A DNA stretch of 64,000 bases, taken from Celeribacter baekdonensis (GTDB taxonomy: Bacteria; Pseudomonadota; Alphaproteobacteria; Rhodobacterales; Rhodobacteraceae). Within the stretch, counting starts at the first letter, position 1, and the number at the start of each line of letters is the position of its first letter. A program made the position numbers and the translations under genes. A model generated the notes under the pieces. It saw only the letters and a list, made by a program, of their open reading frames with translations. It had not been told where the DNA came from and searched no databases. Below are positions 18,030-28,260 of this stretch, in pieces. The DNA lies in assembly GCF_900102315.1 (NCBI RefSeq), contig NZ_FNBL01000007.1, positions 1 to 64,000 of the forward strand, read 5' to 3'.

Positions 18030-19285
18030 TGCGATAAAAGCGTTGTAAAAAAGTCGCCTTTTGGCTGGGCCAACCGCAAGGTGGCGGGGCCGTAACGCAC
18101 AAGCGGGGCTGAAATCAACGTATTGCCGTCAAACACCGCAGGCGAAGCCGAAAGCGTTTCGCGCGGCGGCGCACCGTCAGGCAACTCCCCCAGTTGCAAC
18201 AACCCGTCCTGACCCAGGGCACGCACGATTAGTCCTTTATCCTCAATACCTTCAACGATCCAGCGCCCATCCCAAACCGCCCCCGGAACCGCCACAGTAT
18301 GCGCCACGGCGGCATGTTCGCGGGTCAATCGAAAGCTCTCTTTGCCGCCCAAAAGCCGCACGCCATGCAGGGTCGCATCGCGCCCGCGCATCATCGCAGA
18401 CAGGAATTCTTGTAGTTTCATGCCCCTTGGACCGTAGTCAGCCGAGGCAATCCACCGCAGGGCATGGGCGACAAGACGCCGGTTTATTTCCGGCGCACCC
18501 TCGGCAAAACGGCGTCGATTGAGGATCAAATCGCCCTGATCTTCGCTCACACAGTCGAGCGCATGGTCATGCGTGGCGAAATCAAGCGCCGATCGCACCT
18601 GTCCCAAATGGTCCATCACCCGGCCAACAACGTGGATGTCGATGCCGAGTTTGCTGAGTTCTTCCATGGCGCGGCGGGCCTTGATCCGGTCAAAGGCTTC
18701 GTTGTCATTGCTTGGATCATCAATCCACGGCTGACGCAGATCGCGCAGATATTGCCGCAGTTCAAACCGCTCCTGCATCAACAAAGGCCGCACCCATGTG
18801 ATCCCGTCCGAGACCCTTCGGCGCTGCATCCCGGTCAACCCGTCGATCCCCGAAGCGCGCGCAAGGCGCATAAAAAACGTCTCCGCCTGATCGTCGGCGG
18901 TGTGCGCCAGAGCAATGGTATTGATACCCTCTGCCTTGGCCCAATCCGCCATCAAACGGTAGCGCGCACGACGGGCGGCGTCTTGCAGATTGCCCTGCCC
19001 GCTCCAGCCGGACCAGGTGAGCGTGGTGTGTTTGACCTGAAGCTTTTGCGCCACCTCAGAGACAAACCGCGCTTCCTCAGCGGCCTCGGGCCGCAGCCCA
19101 TGATTGACCGTCACGGCCCAAAGGCGGATTTTCTCTTCCTCGGCCCATTCCGCCATCAGATGCAGCAAAGCCATGCTGTCACCGCCACCCGACACCGCCA
19201 CGGCAAGCTGGTCGGGCTTGTCATAGGCGAAGGCGGTGGCCACGAAATGCTTGAGCATCGCCTGCTTTGCGGTGACCTCACTCAT
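18026..19285 (-). CDS. tilS: tRNA(Ile)-lysidine synthase TilS
   Basis: Modifies C34 of the tRNA-Ile CAU anticodon to lysidine so that it reads AUA and is charged with Ile. The 419-aa protein has the N-type ATP pyrophosphatase PP-loop motif AVSGGGDSMALLHL near residue 28. ALAHTADDQAETFFMRLARAS is near 125, both family hallmarks. The C-terminal half is the less conserved tRNA-binding part. The gene lies between cpoB and ftsH on the same strand. Confidence 0.95.
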   Translation of the reverse strand: MSEVTAKQAMLKHFVATAFAYDKPDQLAVAVSGGGDSMALLHLMAEWAEEEKIRLWAVTVNHGLRPEAAEEARFVSEVAQKLQVKHTTLTWSGWSGQGNLQDAARRARYRLMADWAKAEGINTIALAHTADDQAETFFMRLARASGIDGLTGMQRRRVSDGITWVRPLLMQERFELRQYLRDLRQPWIDDPSNDNEAFDRIKARRAMEELSKLGIDIHVVGRVMDHLGQVRSALDFATHDHALDCVSEDQGDLILNRRRFAEGAPEINRRLVAHALRWIASADYGPRGMKLQEFLSAMMRGRDATLHGVRLLGGKESFRLTREHAAVAHTVAVPGAVWDGRWIVEGIEDKGLIVRALGQDGLLQLGELPDGAPPRETLSASPAVFDGNTLISAPLVRYGPATLRLAQPKGDFFTTLLSH

Positions 19286-19324
19286 CGGAGCCCTGCCCCT
19301 TTTGACGGGTTTCTTACATTGGCC

Positions 19325-20158
19325 TTACTGACAGCCAAGCGCCTGAGCCTCGCTCACGGCAGCAGCGGCTGCGTCCGACCCCGCAAAGCGTGATTGCACC
19401 TCGCCGTACATCACACAGCCTTTGTCAACCTGCCCGAGCGTGCCCAAAGACCCGGCCAAACGCAAAAGCGCCTCTGGCGCGCGCTCGCCTTCGGGGCTGC
19501 CGGAAAAACTATCGAGATAGGCGCGGGCCGCATCCGCCGTTTGGCCCAAGGCCGCATAGGATTCACCGCGCATAAAATGCGCCTCTCCGGTCAGGTATCC
19601 GCCGGTGTAGCTTTGGGCAAAATTGGCAAATGCCGTGGCGGCCTGCGCGTATTCACCATTGGTGTAAAGCGCCATGGCCGCATCATAATCGGATTGTTCG
19701 GCCATCGCCAAATCGCCGCCGCCCTCCATCGCGGGTTCAGACCCCGGTCCGGTGACAACCACATCGCTTGCCCCCGTGGCTCCGCCGAGAGGCGTGAGCG
19801 GCGGCAAAGATCCGACGTCACAGCCGCTTTCCAATTCACAGAGCCGAAAGTTCAGATCGTCCAACTGATTGGTGCCATCTTTCACCACCTGATCGACGCG
19901 AAATTCCAACCCTTCGACCTTGGCCGTGAGATTGGCCAAAGCCGCCTCCATCAGGTCCACACGTTCCAGCGTGGACGCGCCCGCAAATTGCGTATTGGGC
20001 GCGCCTGTGGTGGACAATTCGCGTTTGAGTTTGGCGATTTCGACCGACAGCACCGCCGCTTCTTGGCGAATATCGGCCAAGGTCTGGGCCTCTTGCGCAA
20101 AACCCGCCCCGCCCAGCATAGAAAGGGCAAGTGCCGCCCCAAAGATCACGCGTTTCAT
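19325..20158 (-). CDS. cpoB: Cell division coordinator CpoB (YbgF) of the Tol-Pal system
   Basis: Periplasmic TPR protein that links Tol-Pal constriction with peptidoglycan synthesis. It is 277 aa with a signal peptide (cleavage after AGFAQ, about residue 22). A coiled-coil trimerisation region spans about 25-115 and includes RVDLMEAALANLTAKVEGLE. Three TPRs at 155-270 include YDAAMALYTNGEYAQAATAF and GEAHFMRGESYAALGQTADA. It follows pal by 28 bp. Confidence 0.93.
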   Translation of the reverse strand: MKRVIFGAALALSMLGGAGFAQEAQTLADIRQEAAVLSVEIAKLKRELSTTGAPNTQFAGASTLERVDLMEAALANLTAKVEGLEFRVDQVVKDGTNQLDDLNFRLCELESGCDVGSLPPLTPLGGATGASDVVVTGPGSEPAMEGGGDLAMAEQSDYDAAMALYTNGEYAQAATAFANFAQSYTGGYLTGEAHFMRGESYAALGQTADAARAYLDSFSGSPEGERAPEALLRLAGSLGTLGQVDKGCVMYGEVQSRFAGSDAAAAAVSEAQALGCQ

Positions 20159-20186
20159 CGCTCTCGCCCTCTCTCTATTGTCGTGT

Positions 20187-20747
20187 TCAGCTGACGCCAG
20201 CGCCCGCCGCCAGGACGGTCACAGCACGACGGTTCTGCGAATAGCAGCTTTCATCCGAACAGACCGCAAGCGGGCGCTCTTTGCCATAGGGGATGGTTTT
20301 GAGGCGCGAGGGGTTGATGCCTTGGCTGATCAGGAATTCCTGAACCGAGGCAGCGCGGCGGGCAGAGAGTGCAAAGTTATAATCGCGCGTGCCCTGCTCG
20401 TCGGCGTGGCCTTCGATAATGGCACTATACGCTTGGTTGTCCAAAAGCCATGTCGCTTGGCCTGCCAAAATCGTGCGCGCCTCGGGTGAGAGGGTCGATT
20501 GGTCGATGGCAAACAAAACGCGGTCACCCACGGTTTGGTTGAAATAGGCAACCGATTTCGGATCAGAGGCAGAGCCGGCCATCGCGCCATCCGCGCCATA
20601 ACCATTGGCGCCCGCACCGGCGCCGCCATCCCCAAAACGGCCCGGATTGGTACAGGCGGTCAGGCCCAGAGCCGCGACCAAAAACAGGGCGCGAGGCACG
20701 GAACGGGTCATGAATTTAGAGGTCTGTGTCGTAGACATGGTGGACAT
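20187..20747 (-). CDS. pal: Peptidoglycan-associated lipoprotein Pal
   Basis: Outer-membrane lipoprotein that binds peptidoglycan and TolB/TolA. From ATG 20747 it is 186 aa. The lipobox is LGLTAC, then a Gly-rich linker and an OmpA domain (about 85-185). The domain includes RVLFAIDQSTLSPEARTIL and the peptidoglycan-binding IIEGHADEQGTRDYNFALS. The frame extends three codons to 20756, but AAAGGA is then too close. The extended N-region before the signal peptide is unusual, and a later Met is possible. Confidence 0.95.
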   Translation of the reverse strand: MSTMSTTQTSKFMTRSVPRALFLVAALGLTACTNPGRFGDGGAGAGANGYGADGAMAGSASDPKSVAYFNQTVGDRVLFAIDQSTLSPEARTILAGQATWLLDNQAYSAIIEGHADEQGTRDYNFALSARRAASVQEFLISQGINPSRLKTIPYGKERPLAVCSDESCYSQNRRAVTVLAAGAGVS

Positions 20748-20829
20748 TGGGATCATCCTTTGAGGAAGCTCAAACTGTTGTTTTTCTGACTATAGCACTC
20801 TCACCCGGCCTTGGGGAGAGGTCCGGGGT

Positions 20830-22188
20830 TTATTTCAAAAGCGGCGACCAAGCGGGATCAGACGCCCCGGTATTGGTCGGCACGCGTTTCAGGTTGCGGC
20901 CCGAAATATCAACCGAATAGAGCGCACTGGCCCCGCCCGCGCCCTGACTTTCGCGGGTGAACATGATCACCCGGCCATTGGGGGCCCAGCTTGGCCCCTC
21001 GTCCAGGAAAGATGCGGTCAAAAGCCGTTCTTCGGAGCCATCCGTGCGCATCACGCCGATGTGGAACCGACCTTCGTTTTGCTTGGTGAAGGCAATCAAA
21101 TCGCCGCGCGGCGACCAGATGGGCGTGCCATACCGGCCCTTGCCATTGGAAATCCGCCGCGCCTCACCGCCGCCTGCGGGCATGATGTAAAGCTGCTGCG
21201 TACCAGAGCGATCCGATTCAAACACGATCTGCGCTCCGTCCGGCGAAAACGACGGCGCGGTTTCAATCGCGGGCGTGTTGGTCAGCCGGGTCGTTTGGCC
21301 GCTGGCAATATCCATGCGGTAAAGATCCGTGTTGGTGCCCGTGGACATCGAATAGACGATAGATTGACCATCGGGGGCAAAACGCGGTGCAAAGGTCACG
21401 GCCTCGGCGGGCACGGGCAAGCGCGTGCGCGTCACGGTGCCGACATCCAGCATGGTGATCTGCGGCCGGCCTGTTTCATAAGAGGTGTAAAGCACGCGGT
21501 CGCCCGTGGGCGAGAAGCGCGGCGCAAAGACGATATAGCTGTCATCCGTCAGATATTGCAAACCCGCGCCATCGTAATCCATCACCCCAAGGCGTTTTTT
21601 GCGGTCATTCTTTGGCCCGGTCTCAGAGACAAACACCACCCTGCTGTCGAAATACCCGCCCTCGCCGGTGATCCGGGAATAGACCACATCGGAGACCTTA
21701 TGGGCGATCCGACGCCAACTTGCGGTGGACCCGCCAAGCTGCAAACCGCCGCCCAGAGGCGCTTCGGCGTAAATATCGAACACCCGGAATTTCACCACAA
21801 GATTGCCCGCGGCGTCCGTGCCCACGGCCCCGGTCACAAGCCCCTGCGCATTGATCGCTTTCCAATCGGCATATTGTACCGGGGAGGCGAAATTGGTGAC
21901 CTTGGAAATATGCGCCGACGGCGGGATTTCACGGAACAACCCGGTGCCCACCAAATCGGCGGCAATCACATCGGAAATCTGCTGTGCGTATTCCGCCGCC
22001 TGTGGTGTCTCGGCAATGAAATCCGGGATCGCCAATGGCAAGGGCTCGATCACCCCGCGCGTGATGTCGAGTTGCAGCGGCCCGGGGTCCTGCGCCAACA
22101 TGGGCGAGGCCGTGCCGAAAGACAGCGCCAGAGCGCAAACCAAAGAACCGGCCAGTGTCGTCAGGCGAAAGGGAAGCGGGCGTATCAT
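20830..22188 (-). CDS. tolB: Tol-Pal system beta-propeller protein TolB
   Basis: Periplasmic beta-propeller protein that shuttles between Pal and TolA. The 452-aa chain has a signal peptide (cleavage after SPMLAQ, near residue 33) and an N-terminal domain (about 40-170). WD40-like/PD40 repeats follow, with repeating motifs such as [19 protein letters not shown] and [23 protein letters not shown] overlaps the tolA stop by 4 bp (ATGA), so translation is coupled. Confidence 0.97.
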   Translation of the reverse strand: MIRPLPFRLTTLAGSLVCALALSFGTASPMLAQDPGPLQLDITRGVIEPLPLAIPDFIAETPQAAEYAQQISDVIAADLVGTGLFREIPPSAHISKVTNFASPVQYADWKAINAQGLVTGAVGTDAAGNLVVKFRVFDIYAEAPLGGGLQLGGSTASWRRIAHKVSDVVYSRITGEGGYFDSRVVFVSETGPKNDRKKRLGVMDYDGAGLQYLTDDSYIVFAPRFSPTGDRVLYTSYETGRPQITMLDVGTVTRTRLPVPAEAVTFAPRFAPDGQSIVYSMSTGTNTDLYRMDIASGQTTRLTNTPAIETAPSFSPDGAQIVFESDRSGTQQLYIMPAGGGEARRISNGKGRYGTPIWSPRGDLIAFTKQNEGRFHIGVMRTDGSEERLLTASFLDEGPSWAPNGRVIMFTRESQGAGGASALYSVDISGRNLKRVPTNTGASDPAWSPLLK

Positions 22189-23369
22189 TTAAACCTCATC
22201 TGTTCGGGATCGAACGTCATTTCGATATTGCGCCAATGGTCATACTTGTCGACCGGCAATGGAAAACCACGCGCGCCACAGCGGATAATTGCGCGGCGCG
22301 CCACTTCAAAGGCACTTTGAGCGCCAGCATCGGTGCCGCCCTCATGGCCCAACAGGGTGATGGAACCGGCTTGCGGCGTGCCATCTTCGTTCATCGCGAC
22401 ACCGACGGTGATCTTGGTGCGCATCGCATCCGTCGACATCGCGCCGACGTTCCAACATTGCGACACCGCAACGCGCATGCCTTCGCGCTCGCCGCCGGTC
22501 AGGGGCGGCCCCACCGGACGTTTCGGCGCGGCAGGTGTTTCGGCGGCTTCGGCGGCCAAAGCGGCGGCGGCCTCGGCGGCAGCATTGGCCACAGCATCCG
22601 CCGGATCTGTTTTCGGCGTCTCAGGCTTGGGAGTTGCAGGTTTGGGCGTCTCAGGCTTTGGCGTCTCTGCCGGCTTTTGCGCCGCCGCAGCTTGCGCCGC
22701 CAAATTGGCCGGGCGGGATTTTGGCCGCGGCGAGGTTGACATGCCCGACGGCTTTTCCGCCTCGGTCACAATCTCTGTCGTCGTCTCTTGCGGCGCGGCT
22801 TTTTCCTGGGTCTGCTCCACGACCTTCTCAGACTCAGCCGTGTCAGAGGGGGCCTCAACCGGGGCATCCGAAATCTCCGGCTGCGGCTCGGGCGTGGACA
22901 CGACCTGATCGGAAATACGCGGCACCGGACGCGGCGTCGGTTTGCGGTCGGGACTATCCGGCAGCCCCGCACCGGGGTCCTCCAGAGAGAGTTCCGGTTC
23001 GGCCTGTGGGCTGGGCGGGGTTGGATCGACATTGACCGGTGCGGGCAAGCTCTCGTTGACCTCCGGGCGCGGCTCAGGCACGTCTGGCGGCGGCGCATCC
23101 GAGGGCTGAACCTCGGGCGTGCTGTCCTCGACGGGGGTCGGCGCGGGCGCCGCTTCGGCCACAGGGGCCTTCAATGCCTCGGCCTCGGCAAACGTGTCGG
23201 GCGCAGTGCTTGTGGCGCTCAGTGCGGCAAATTCCGCCTCCGAAATCAGCGCAACTTCCTGAACATCAACGGACTCCGTTTGCTTCGGCGAGAGGAACAT
23301 CCCACCGAAAATCATATAGGCAATGAGGCCCAAATGGCCCGCGCCGGAGATATATTGGCCTGTGTTCAC
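22185..23369 (-). CDS. tolA: Inner-membrane linker protein TolA
   Basis: Spans the periplasm and passes the TolQR proton-motive energy to Pal/TolB. The 394-aa protein has one N-terminal membrane segment (about 7-27). A long Pro/Ala/Glu-rich domain (about 45-285) contains [17 protein letters not shown] repeats and Ala-rich helices. A C-terminal TolA/TonB domain (about 295-394) contains [15 protein letters not shown]. The repeat-rich middle is usual for the family. Low-complexity antisense frames here are shadows. Confidence 0.93.
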   Translation of the reverse strand: MNTGQYISGAGHLGLIAYMIFGGMFLSPKQTESVDVQEVALISEAEFAALSATSTAPDTFAEAEALKAPVAEAAPAPTPVEDSTPEVQPSDAPPPDVPEPRPEVNESLPAPVNVDPTPPSPQAEPELSLEDPGAGLPDSPDRKPTPRPVPRISDQVVSTPEPQPEISDAPVEAPSDTAESEKVVEQTQEKAAPQETTTEIVTEAEKPSGMSTSPRPKSRPANLAAQAAAAQKPAETPKPETPKPATPKPETPKTDPADAVANAAAEAAAALAAEAAETPAAPKRPVGPPLTGGEREGMRVAVSQCWNVGAMSTDAMRTKITVGVAMNEDGTPQAGSITLLGHEGGTDAGAQSAFEVARRAIIRCGARGFPLPVDKYDHWRNIEMTFDPEQMRFK

Positions 23370-23381
23370 GCCATATGCCCT

Positions 23382-23849
23382 TTAGTTTCCGGCCCCATCA
23401 AGGCGCGGACCGCCCTGCTCCGTCACCAAACCGATCTTGCGAAAGCCCGCAGCATTGAGCGCGCCCATGATCTGCGCCACGCGCTCATAGGTCACCGACC
23501 CGTCGGCGCGCAGGAAAATCTTGTCATCCTGACGCTCTGCGGCAATCGCGCGCAACTTCGTCACCAGATCGGCCTCATCTTCCTCATTGGACATCAACAA
23601 CACCCGACCATCGGCGGTCAGTGTGATGCTCAACGGTTCCTCTTCCTCTTGCGGCAAGGCGGTGGCGGCGGTTTCTGGCAACTCGATCGGCACGCCCACG
23701 GTCATCATCGGTGCCGCGACCATGAAGATGATCAACAGCACCAACATGACGTCGACGAAGGGCGTGACGTTGATCTCGCTCATCGCTGCCGGACGACGGC
23801 GGCCGCGACGGCCTCCCTTGCCCTGCTTTTGAACCACACCTGCGCCCAT
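23382..23849 (-). CDS. tolR: Tol-Pal proton-channel subunit TolR
   Basis: ExbD/TolR-type subunit (155 aa). A basic cytoplasmic N-region is followed by MSEINVTPFVDVMLVLLIIF, where the Asp in FVDVMLVLL is the conserved proton-path residue. A periplasmic domain follows, with ERVAQIMGALNAAGFRKIGL near the C-terminus. The frame is open to 23912 inside tolQ. ATG 23849, one base after the tolQ stop, is the natural coupled start. Confidence 0.95.
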   Translation of the reverse strand: MGAGVVQKQGKGGRRGRRRPAAMSEINVTPFVDVMLVLLIIFMVAAPMMTVGVPIELPETAATALPQEEEEPLSITLTADGRVLLMSNEEDEADLVTKLRAIAAERQDDKIFLRADGSVTYERVAQIMGALNAAGFRKIGLVTEQGGPRLDGAGN

Positions 23850-23850
23850 C

Positions 23851-24546
23851 TCAGCTGTCCAATTCGCGTGAGAGAATGGTGGCGAACTCGTCGGCAAAGG
23901 CCTCATACCCACCCAAAATGCGGTCGCTGTCGGCGTTGAGTTTGTTGTAGAAAATCACCGCCGGAATAGCGGCCAAAAGACCCAAAGCGGTGGCGAGCAA
24001 GGCCTCCGCAATCCCCGGTGCCACAACGGCCAAGTTGGTCGATTGCGCCATGGCGATGTCTTCAAAGGCGGTTTTGATGCCCCAAACCGTGCCGAACAGG
24101 CCAATAAAAGGCCCGGTCGAGCCGACCGTGGCCAAGAAGGACAGGCCCGCGTTCATGTTTTCGGCCTCTTTCGAAATCGCCACATCCATGGAACGATCAA
24201 TGCGCGATTGCGCGCCCGCGATCAGCCCGCCGTCGGCCTTGTGCGAGCGCCGCCATTCGGTCATCCCGGCGGCAAACACCCGTTCGGGTGCAGAGATAGG
24301 ATTGCCCTGAAGCTGGTCATAGAGCTCATCCAAAGGCTCGCCCGACCAGAACGAATGATCGAACGCGTCGGCTTCGGCGCGCGCTTTGCGAAAGGCGATG
24401 AATTTTTGCACGATGATTGACCATGACCAAAACGAGGCCACGATCAATAGGATCATCACGATTTTCACAATGAAGGTCGCGCGCATGAAAAGCGCCAGCA
24501 GGGAGAAATCGATCTCCTGCGCCATAGCAAGGGTATTTTGGTCCAT
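23851..24546 (-). CDS. tolQ: Tol-Pal proton-channel subunit TolQ
   Basis: MotA/TolQ/ExbB family inner-membrane channel subunit (231 aa). It has three membrane segments (about 17-42, 130-155 and 165-190). FLATVGSTGPFIGLFGTVWG and LLATALGLLAAIPAVIFYN are strong family signatures. First gene of the tolQRAB core; a 179-bp gap to ybgC suggests a promoter here. Confidence 0.97.
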   Translation of the reverse strand: MDQNTLAMAQEIDFSLLALFMRATFIVKIVMILLIVASFWSWSIIVQKFIAFRKARAEADAFDHSFWSGEPLDELYDQLQGNPISAPERVFAAGMTEWRRSHKADGGLIAGAQSRIDRSMDVAISKEAENMNAGLSFLATVGSTGPFIGLFGTVWGIKTAFEDIAMAQSTNLAVVAPGIAEALLATALGLLAAIPAVIFYNKLNADSDRILGGYEAFADEFATILSRELDS

Positions 24547-24725
24547 GAACCTGCTCTTTTGTTCCGCTTAAAACGTTGCCTGAGTGCCTGACGATTGGTC
24601 GCCAGATCATTTTGGTGGGCCGTCTTTGTACAGCTCTCATCTTAACCCAAGATTTACCTGATCGTCAGGGCACACGCCAACACTAACCTGTGAGGCAGGG
24701 CGTAAAATCGGAGAATTTTCGCAGT

Positions 24726-25115
24726 TTAGTGCAGATTTCGGCGAAGAATCGCCGGAAGACGCGCCGGATGCCCTGTGGCGGATAATGTGACGAGGGTCAC
24801 AACCGCCTCAAACAGCACCTCTTGGCCTCGTTTGACCCCCTGTTCGACCACAATCCGCGCGCCGGTGAGGGCCTTCAGCCGGGTTTCGACGGTCAAATCA
24901 TCATCGAATTTGGCAGGCGACAGGTAATCCGCCTCAACCCGGCGCACCGCAAACACCAAGCCCTCATCGGCCTTCAAAGCCACCTGATCGACACCCAACT
25001 CGCGCACCCATTCGGTCCGGGCGCGTTCGATATATTTGAGGTAATTGGCGTAATAGACGATGCCCGCCAGATCGGTGTCCTCATAATAGACATGGACAGG
25101 AAAAATATGGGTCAT
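24726..25115 (-). CDS. ybgC: Tol-Pal associated acyl-CoA thioesterase YbgC
   Basis: Hotdog-fold 4-hydroxybenzoyl-CoA-type thioesterase (129 aa) that cleaves short or medium acyl-CoA. The family signature VYYEDTDLAGIVYYANYLKY (Asp catalytic) starts near residue 8 and is followed by ERARTEW. It heads the tol operon as in most proteobacteria. Confidence 0.94.
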   Translation of the reverse strand: MTHIFPVHVYYEDTDLAGIVYYANYLKYIERARTEWVRELGVDQVALKADEGLVFAVRRVEADYLSPAKFDDDLTVETRLKALTGARIVVEQGVKRGQEVLFEAVVTLVTLSATGHPARLPAILRRNLH

Positions 25116-25139
25116 CGCATCGCCTTATCTCGGGGCTTT

Positions 25140-25176
25140 GGGGAGTGCCCTTGGTTTTGGGGAGTGCCCTTGGTTT
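25140..25176. repeat. 19-bp tandem duplication at the end of thpR
   Basis: GGGGAGTGCCCTTGGTTT occurs at 25140-25157 and again at 25159-25176. The second copy runs into the thpR stop codon. Confidence 0.85.
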
Positions 25177-25717
25177 AAAGGCTCAAGGGATAGCTCGCAA
25201 GCCCGTCATAGATCGGACCATCCGCGCTGAGCGTCGATTGGATCATCTCAAACTGCGTGGGCCGGAATCTGGGCCACGTAAACGCACCTTTGGCGGCCAA
25301 AAGCAGGTCTAAATCCGCCCGCTCCGATGGCGCAATTCGATGAAACCGACGCAATGAGATATGCGGGCGAAACCGCTCATGCGACAGTGCGATGCCCACC
25401 GCTCGCGCCGCTTTGCGTATCCTTTGGCGCAGATCGCTCAACGCCGCATCCTGGGCAATCGCTGCAAACAAAAGCCGCGGCTTGCCCCCACCAAACAGAT
25501 CCAGCCCGGTCACAGTCAACTGAGGGGATGGCGCGTAAATCGCCGCAAGCTCCTCATGCAACTCGGCCAAAACCGCCTCTGGTTGATCATCCAAGAACGC
25601 CAAAGTGACATGCATGTCCTCGGCGGGCACCGCGCGACCAAATCGCAACCCAAAGGCAATATCTTGCAACCGATCCGTCAGATCATCCGGCAAAGGCAGC
25701 GCCACAAAGGCCCGCAT
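25175..25717 (-). CDS. thpR: RNA 2',3'-cyclic phosphodiesterase ThpR
   Basis: 2H phosphoesterase of the LigT/ThpR family that opens 2',3'-cyclic phosphate ends on RNA. The 180-aa protein shows both HxTx-type motifs, MHVTLAFLDD (near 37) and RPHISLRRFHR (near 120), in the usual spacing. The start overlaps the stop of the upstream gene by one base (TGATG). Its last codons lie beside a 19-bp tandem duplication. Confidence 0.92.
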   Translation of the reverse strand: MRAFVALPLPDDLTDRLQDIAFGLRFGRAVPAEDMHVTLAFLDDQPEAVLAELHEELAAIYAPSPQLTVTGLDLFGGGKPRLLFAAIAQDAALSDLRQRIRKAARAVGIALSHERFRPHISLRRFHRIAPSERADLDLLLAAKGAFTWPRFRPTQFEMIQSTLSADGPIYDGLASYPLSL

Positions 25718-26361
25718 CAGCCCGCCATCACCCGCGCATAAAGCCTGAGCGCATGAGACGCCTCGCGGGCAGACGGTGGCAAAATCGGATCATAGGCCGC
25801 GCGCAACAGGTTCGCCACATCCGGGCGGATCACCGTGCCTGCGGGTGACAGGCCCAGCGGGCTGTCCTGGGTAAAGGCCATGTCGGACCAGAGCAGCATC
25901 GCCTGCACCGCCTGCGACAATGCGATCACTTCGGCGGGGACCTCCGCCATCGCGTCGCTCATGCGCACAAAGGTAAAACAGGCCTTGATCGCCCCCGCAT
26001 CATCAAACCGAAACGCCCGATATTGATGGGCGTTCTTGGCCTGAAGTGCCTCCACCCGCGTCGCCAAGTCAGGGATCAAATCCCCCATATGTGGCACATC
26101 CAAAAGCTCTGCCCAATCGGACAGGAAAAACATCATCAGGTTTGTGCCCAACTCCGGGTCCACGTCCTCGATCCGGTGCCCCGCGATGGCGATACAGGCC
26201 TCGATCGCGCTTTTGATCACGGTCAGCGTCTCATCCTCGACGCCAAACACCACCGGCGAAATTGGCCGCCCCCAACGGGCAAAAACATAGTCCCCACTTG
26301 CGCGCGTGAAAAACGCTTCAACCTGTTCTGGTGTGGTCGGTTCCGTGCTGTCCGTACTCAT
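25717..26361 (-). CDS. Conserved hypothetical protein, mostly helical
   Basis: A 214-aa soluble protein with no family I can name. It starts [18 protein letters not shown] and contains several acidic or aromatic helices (for example [20 protein letters not shown]) without signal or membrane segment. The open frame runs on to 26697, but that part covers the next gene and lacks a start site. ATG 26361 sits 2 bp after the next gene's stop. It is translationally coupled to thpR (TGATG), so a link with RNA processing is possible but unproven. Confidence 0.75.
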   Translation of the reverse strand: MSTDSTEPTTPEQVEAFFTRASGDYVFARWGRPISPVVFGVEDETLTVIKSAIEACIAIAGHRIEDVDPELGTNLMMFFLSDWAELLDVPHMGDLIPDLATRVEALQAKNAHQYRAFRFDDAGAIKACFTFVRMSDAMAEVPAEVIALSQAVQAMLLWSDMAFTQDSPLGLSPAGTVIRPDVANLLRAAYDPILPPSAREASHALRLYARVMAG

Positions 26362-26363
26362 AT

Positions 26364-26573
26364 TTACTCCGCCGTCTGGTCCACAGCCTGCTCTGCCCTG
26401 CCGCGTTCCGGCATAGCAATACCACGTTGCGCCATGATGCTCAAAAGCGACGCCGGAATGGGCCGACAACCGCATTCGGCCGTATGTTCCAAATGCCACG
26501 TCAGGCGCTCTTCGGTGGTTGGATTTTTGTCCATCGGGTGGGCTGCATGCCACTCTTTGTTCAGTTTGCTCAT
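26364..26573 (-). CDS. Small conserved protein with His/Cys motif
   Basis: A 69-aa protein beginning [14 protein letters not shown] and carrying [14 protein letters not shown] in the middle. An H-x2-H...C-x-C arrangement of this kind could bind a metal. The pattern looks familiar from short uncharacterised Rhodobacterales proteins. A GGGGAG site precedes ATG 26573; the longer open frame (to 26627) has none. It is the first gene of a three-gene unit with the 214-aa protein and thpR. Confidence 0.7.
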   Translation of the reverse strand: MSKLNKEWHAAHPMDKNPTTEERLTWHLEHTAECGCRPIPASLLSIMAQRGIAMPERGRAEQAVDQTAE

Positions 26574-26739
26574 TGATCTCGCTCCCCTGATTATGCATGC
26601 GGTAACATGCCTTGCGGCTTTGTCCAATCCTCATATTTTGACAAGCACCACAGACCAAAACCGCCTCAGCCCTTGCACTGGGCGCGGGGCTCTGCATAAC
26701 TCAAGCTCAACACCGCATTTCGGCATCAGCGAGGGCCCC

Positions 26740-27177
26740 ATGAGCAAGAAAATCTATATCCTGAATGGGCCCAACCTCAATCTTTTGGGCAAACGCCAGC
26801 CCGAAATTTACGGCGCGGACACTTTGGCCGATGTCGAAACGCTCTGCGCGCGCGAGGCGGTCACACAGGGACTCGACATCGTGTTTGCGCAGTCGAACCA
26901 TGAGGGCGAGATCATTGATCTGATCCATGAGGCACGCGACGCGGCCCTTGGCATTGTGATCAACCCCGCGGCCTATACCCACACCTCAGTGGCCATTCTG
27001 GACGCTTTGAACACCTTCGAGGGGCCTGTCATCGAGGTGCATATCTCGCAGGTCCACAAACGCGAAGCCTTCCGCCACCATTCCTATGTCTCGATGCGCG
27101 CCGATGCGGTGATGGCCGGGTTTGGCGTCCATGGCTATGTCTTGGCCGTGGCCCATATGGGCAAGATTTTGGGGTAA
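26740..27177 (+). CDS. aroQ: 3-dehydroquinate dehydratase, type II
   Basis: Shikimate-pathway enzyme that forms dodecamers. It is 145 aa, with [16 protein letters not shown] at residues 9-24 (catalytic Tyr in the lid), [16 protein letters not shown] and [17 protein letters not shown] (catalytic His). Length and motifs are canonical. An upstream open frame runs to 26023, but it is antisense to the two minus-strand genes, so ATG 26740 is the start. Confidence 0.97.
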   Translation: MSKKIYILNGPNLNLLGKRQPEIYGADTLADVETLCAREAVTQGLDIVFAQSNHEGEIIDLIHEARDAALGIVINPAAYTHTSVAILDALNTFEGPVIEVHISQVHKREAFRHHSYVSMRADAVMAGFGVHGYVLAVAHMGKILG

Positions 27178-27216
27178 CGCCCCTCATTCGCCCGTCATTC
27201 GCCCCTCATCCGCCTG

Positions 27217-28257
27217 TCACCCGCCAAACAGCTCCGACTGATCCGGGCCTTTGGGGGCCTGCATCCCCAGATGATGCCATGATTTTTGCGTCAACATCCG
27301 GCCACGCGGCGTGCGTTGGATCAGACCTTGCTGCAACAAATAGGGTTCGATCACATCCTCAATCGCGTCACGGCTCTCCGACAAGGCGGCGGCAAGGGTT
27401 TCGACGCCCACCGGCCCACCTTGGTAATTCTCCGCGATCAGCCTGAGATACCGCCGATCCGCGCCATCAAGGCCCAAAAGGTCCACCCCCAGCCGCGTCA
27501 GCGAGCTGTCGGCCAGCTCTTTTGAAATCCGCCCGCCGCCTTCGACCACGGCAAAATCCACCACCCGGCGCAACAACCGCCCGGCGATGCGCGGCGTGCC
27601 ACGGGCGCGTTTGGCGATTTCAAGCGCGCCGGAATCTTCGGTCGGAATATCCAACAGGCGCGCGCCACGGGTGACGATTTCATGCAGCTCCTGCGTGGTG
27701 TAAAATTGCAGCCGCGTTGGAATGCCAAAACGGTCGCGCAACGGCGTGGTCAAAAGCCCAAGCCGCGTGGTCGCGCCAACCAGTGTGAAGGGCTGCAATT
27801 CGATGCGCACCGTGCGTGCGGCGGGGCCTTCGCCGATCACCAGATCAAGTTCGAAATCCTCCATCGCCGGATAGAGAATCTCCTCGACCACCGGGTTCAT
27901 CCGGTGAATTTCGTCGATGAACAACACGTCGCGCGCATCCAGATTGGTCAGGATCGCCGCCAAATCGCCGGCGCGCGCCAAAACCGGCCCGGAGGTCATT
28001 TTGAAATTCACGCCCAACTCGCGCGCCATGATTTGTGCCAGCGTGGTTTTGCCCAATCCCGGCGGGCCGTGGAACAACACATGGTCCATCGCCTCTTCGC
28101 GCATCCGCGCGCTCTCGATAAACACTGCCAAGTTGGCGCGCGCCTCTTGTTGGCCGATGAATTCGCTCAACACCTGAGGGCGCAGGGCGCGATCGGCGTC
28201 CCCAAGCTTGTCTTCGGGGCGGCGATCTGGACGCAGAGTTGGGTCGGGCTGGTCCAT
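27217..28257 (-). CDS. ruvB: Holliday junction branch-migration helicase RuvB
   Basis: AAA+ motor of the RuvAB complex (346 aa). It opens with an N-terminal RPxxLxEFIGQ-type motif ([19 protein letters not shown]). Walker A is [14 protein letters not shown] near 66, Walker B is [12 protein letters not shown] near 112, and a [18 protein letters not shown] arginine-finger segment follows. A C-terminal winged helix contains [13 protein letters not shown]. It follows ruvA by 3 bp in a ruvC-ruvA-ruvB operon. Confidence 0.98.
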   Translation of the reverse strand: MDQPDPTLRPDRRPEDKLGDADRALRPQVLSEFIGQQEARANLAVFIESARMREEAMDHVLFHGPPGLGKTTLAQIMARELGVNFKMTSGPVLARAGDLAAILTNLDARDVLFIDEIHRMNPVVEEILYPAMEDFELDLVIGEGPAARTVRIELQPFTLVGATTRLGLLTTPLRDRFGIPTRLQFYTTQELHEIVTRGARLLDIPTEDSGALEIAKRARGTPRIAGRLLRRVVDFAVVEGGGRISKELADSSLTRLGVDLLGLDGADRRYLRLIAENYQGGPVGVETLAAALSESRDAIEDVIEPYLLQQGLIQRTPRGRMLTQKSWHHLGMQAPKGPDQSELFGG

Positions 28258-28260
28258 CGG

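Noticed and set aside
26023-26739. An N-terminal extension of the aroQ frame
   Set aside because: It covers two minus-strand genes; type II dehydroquinases start directly with the [11 protein letters not shown] region.
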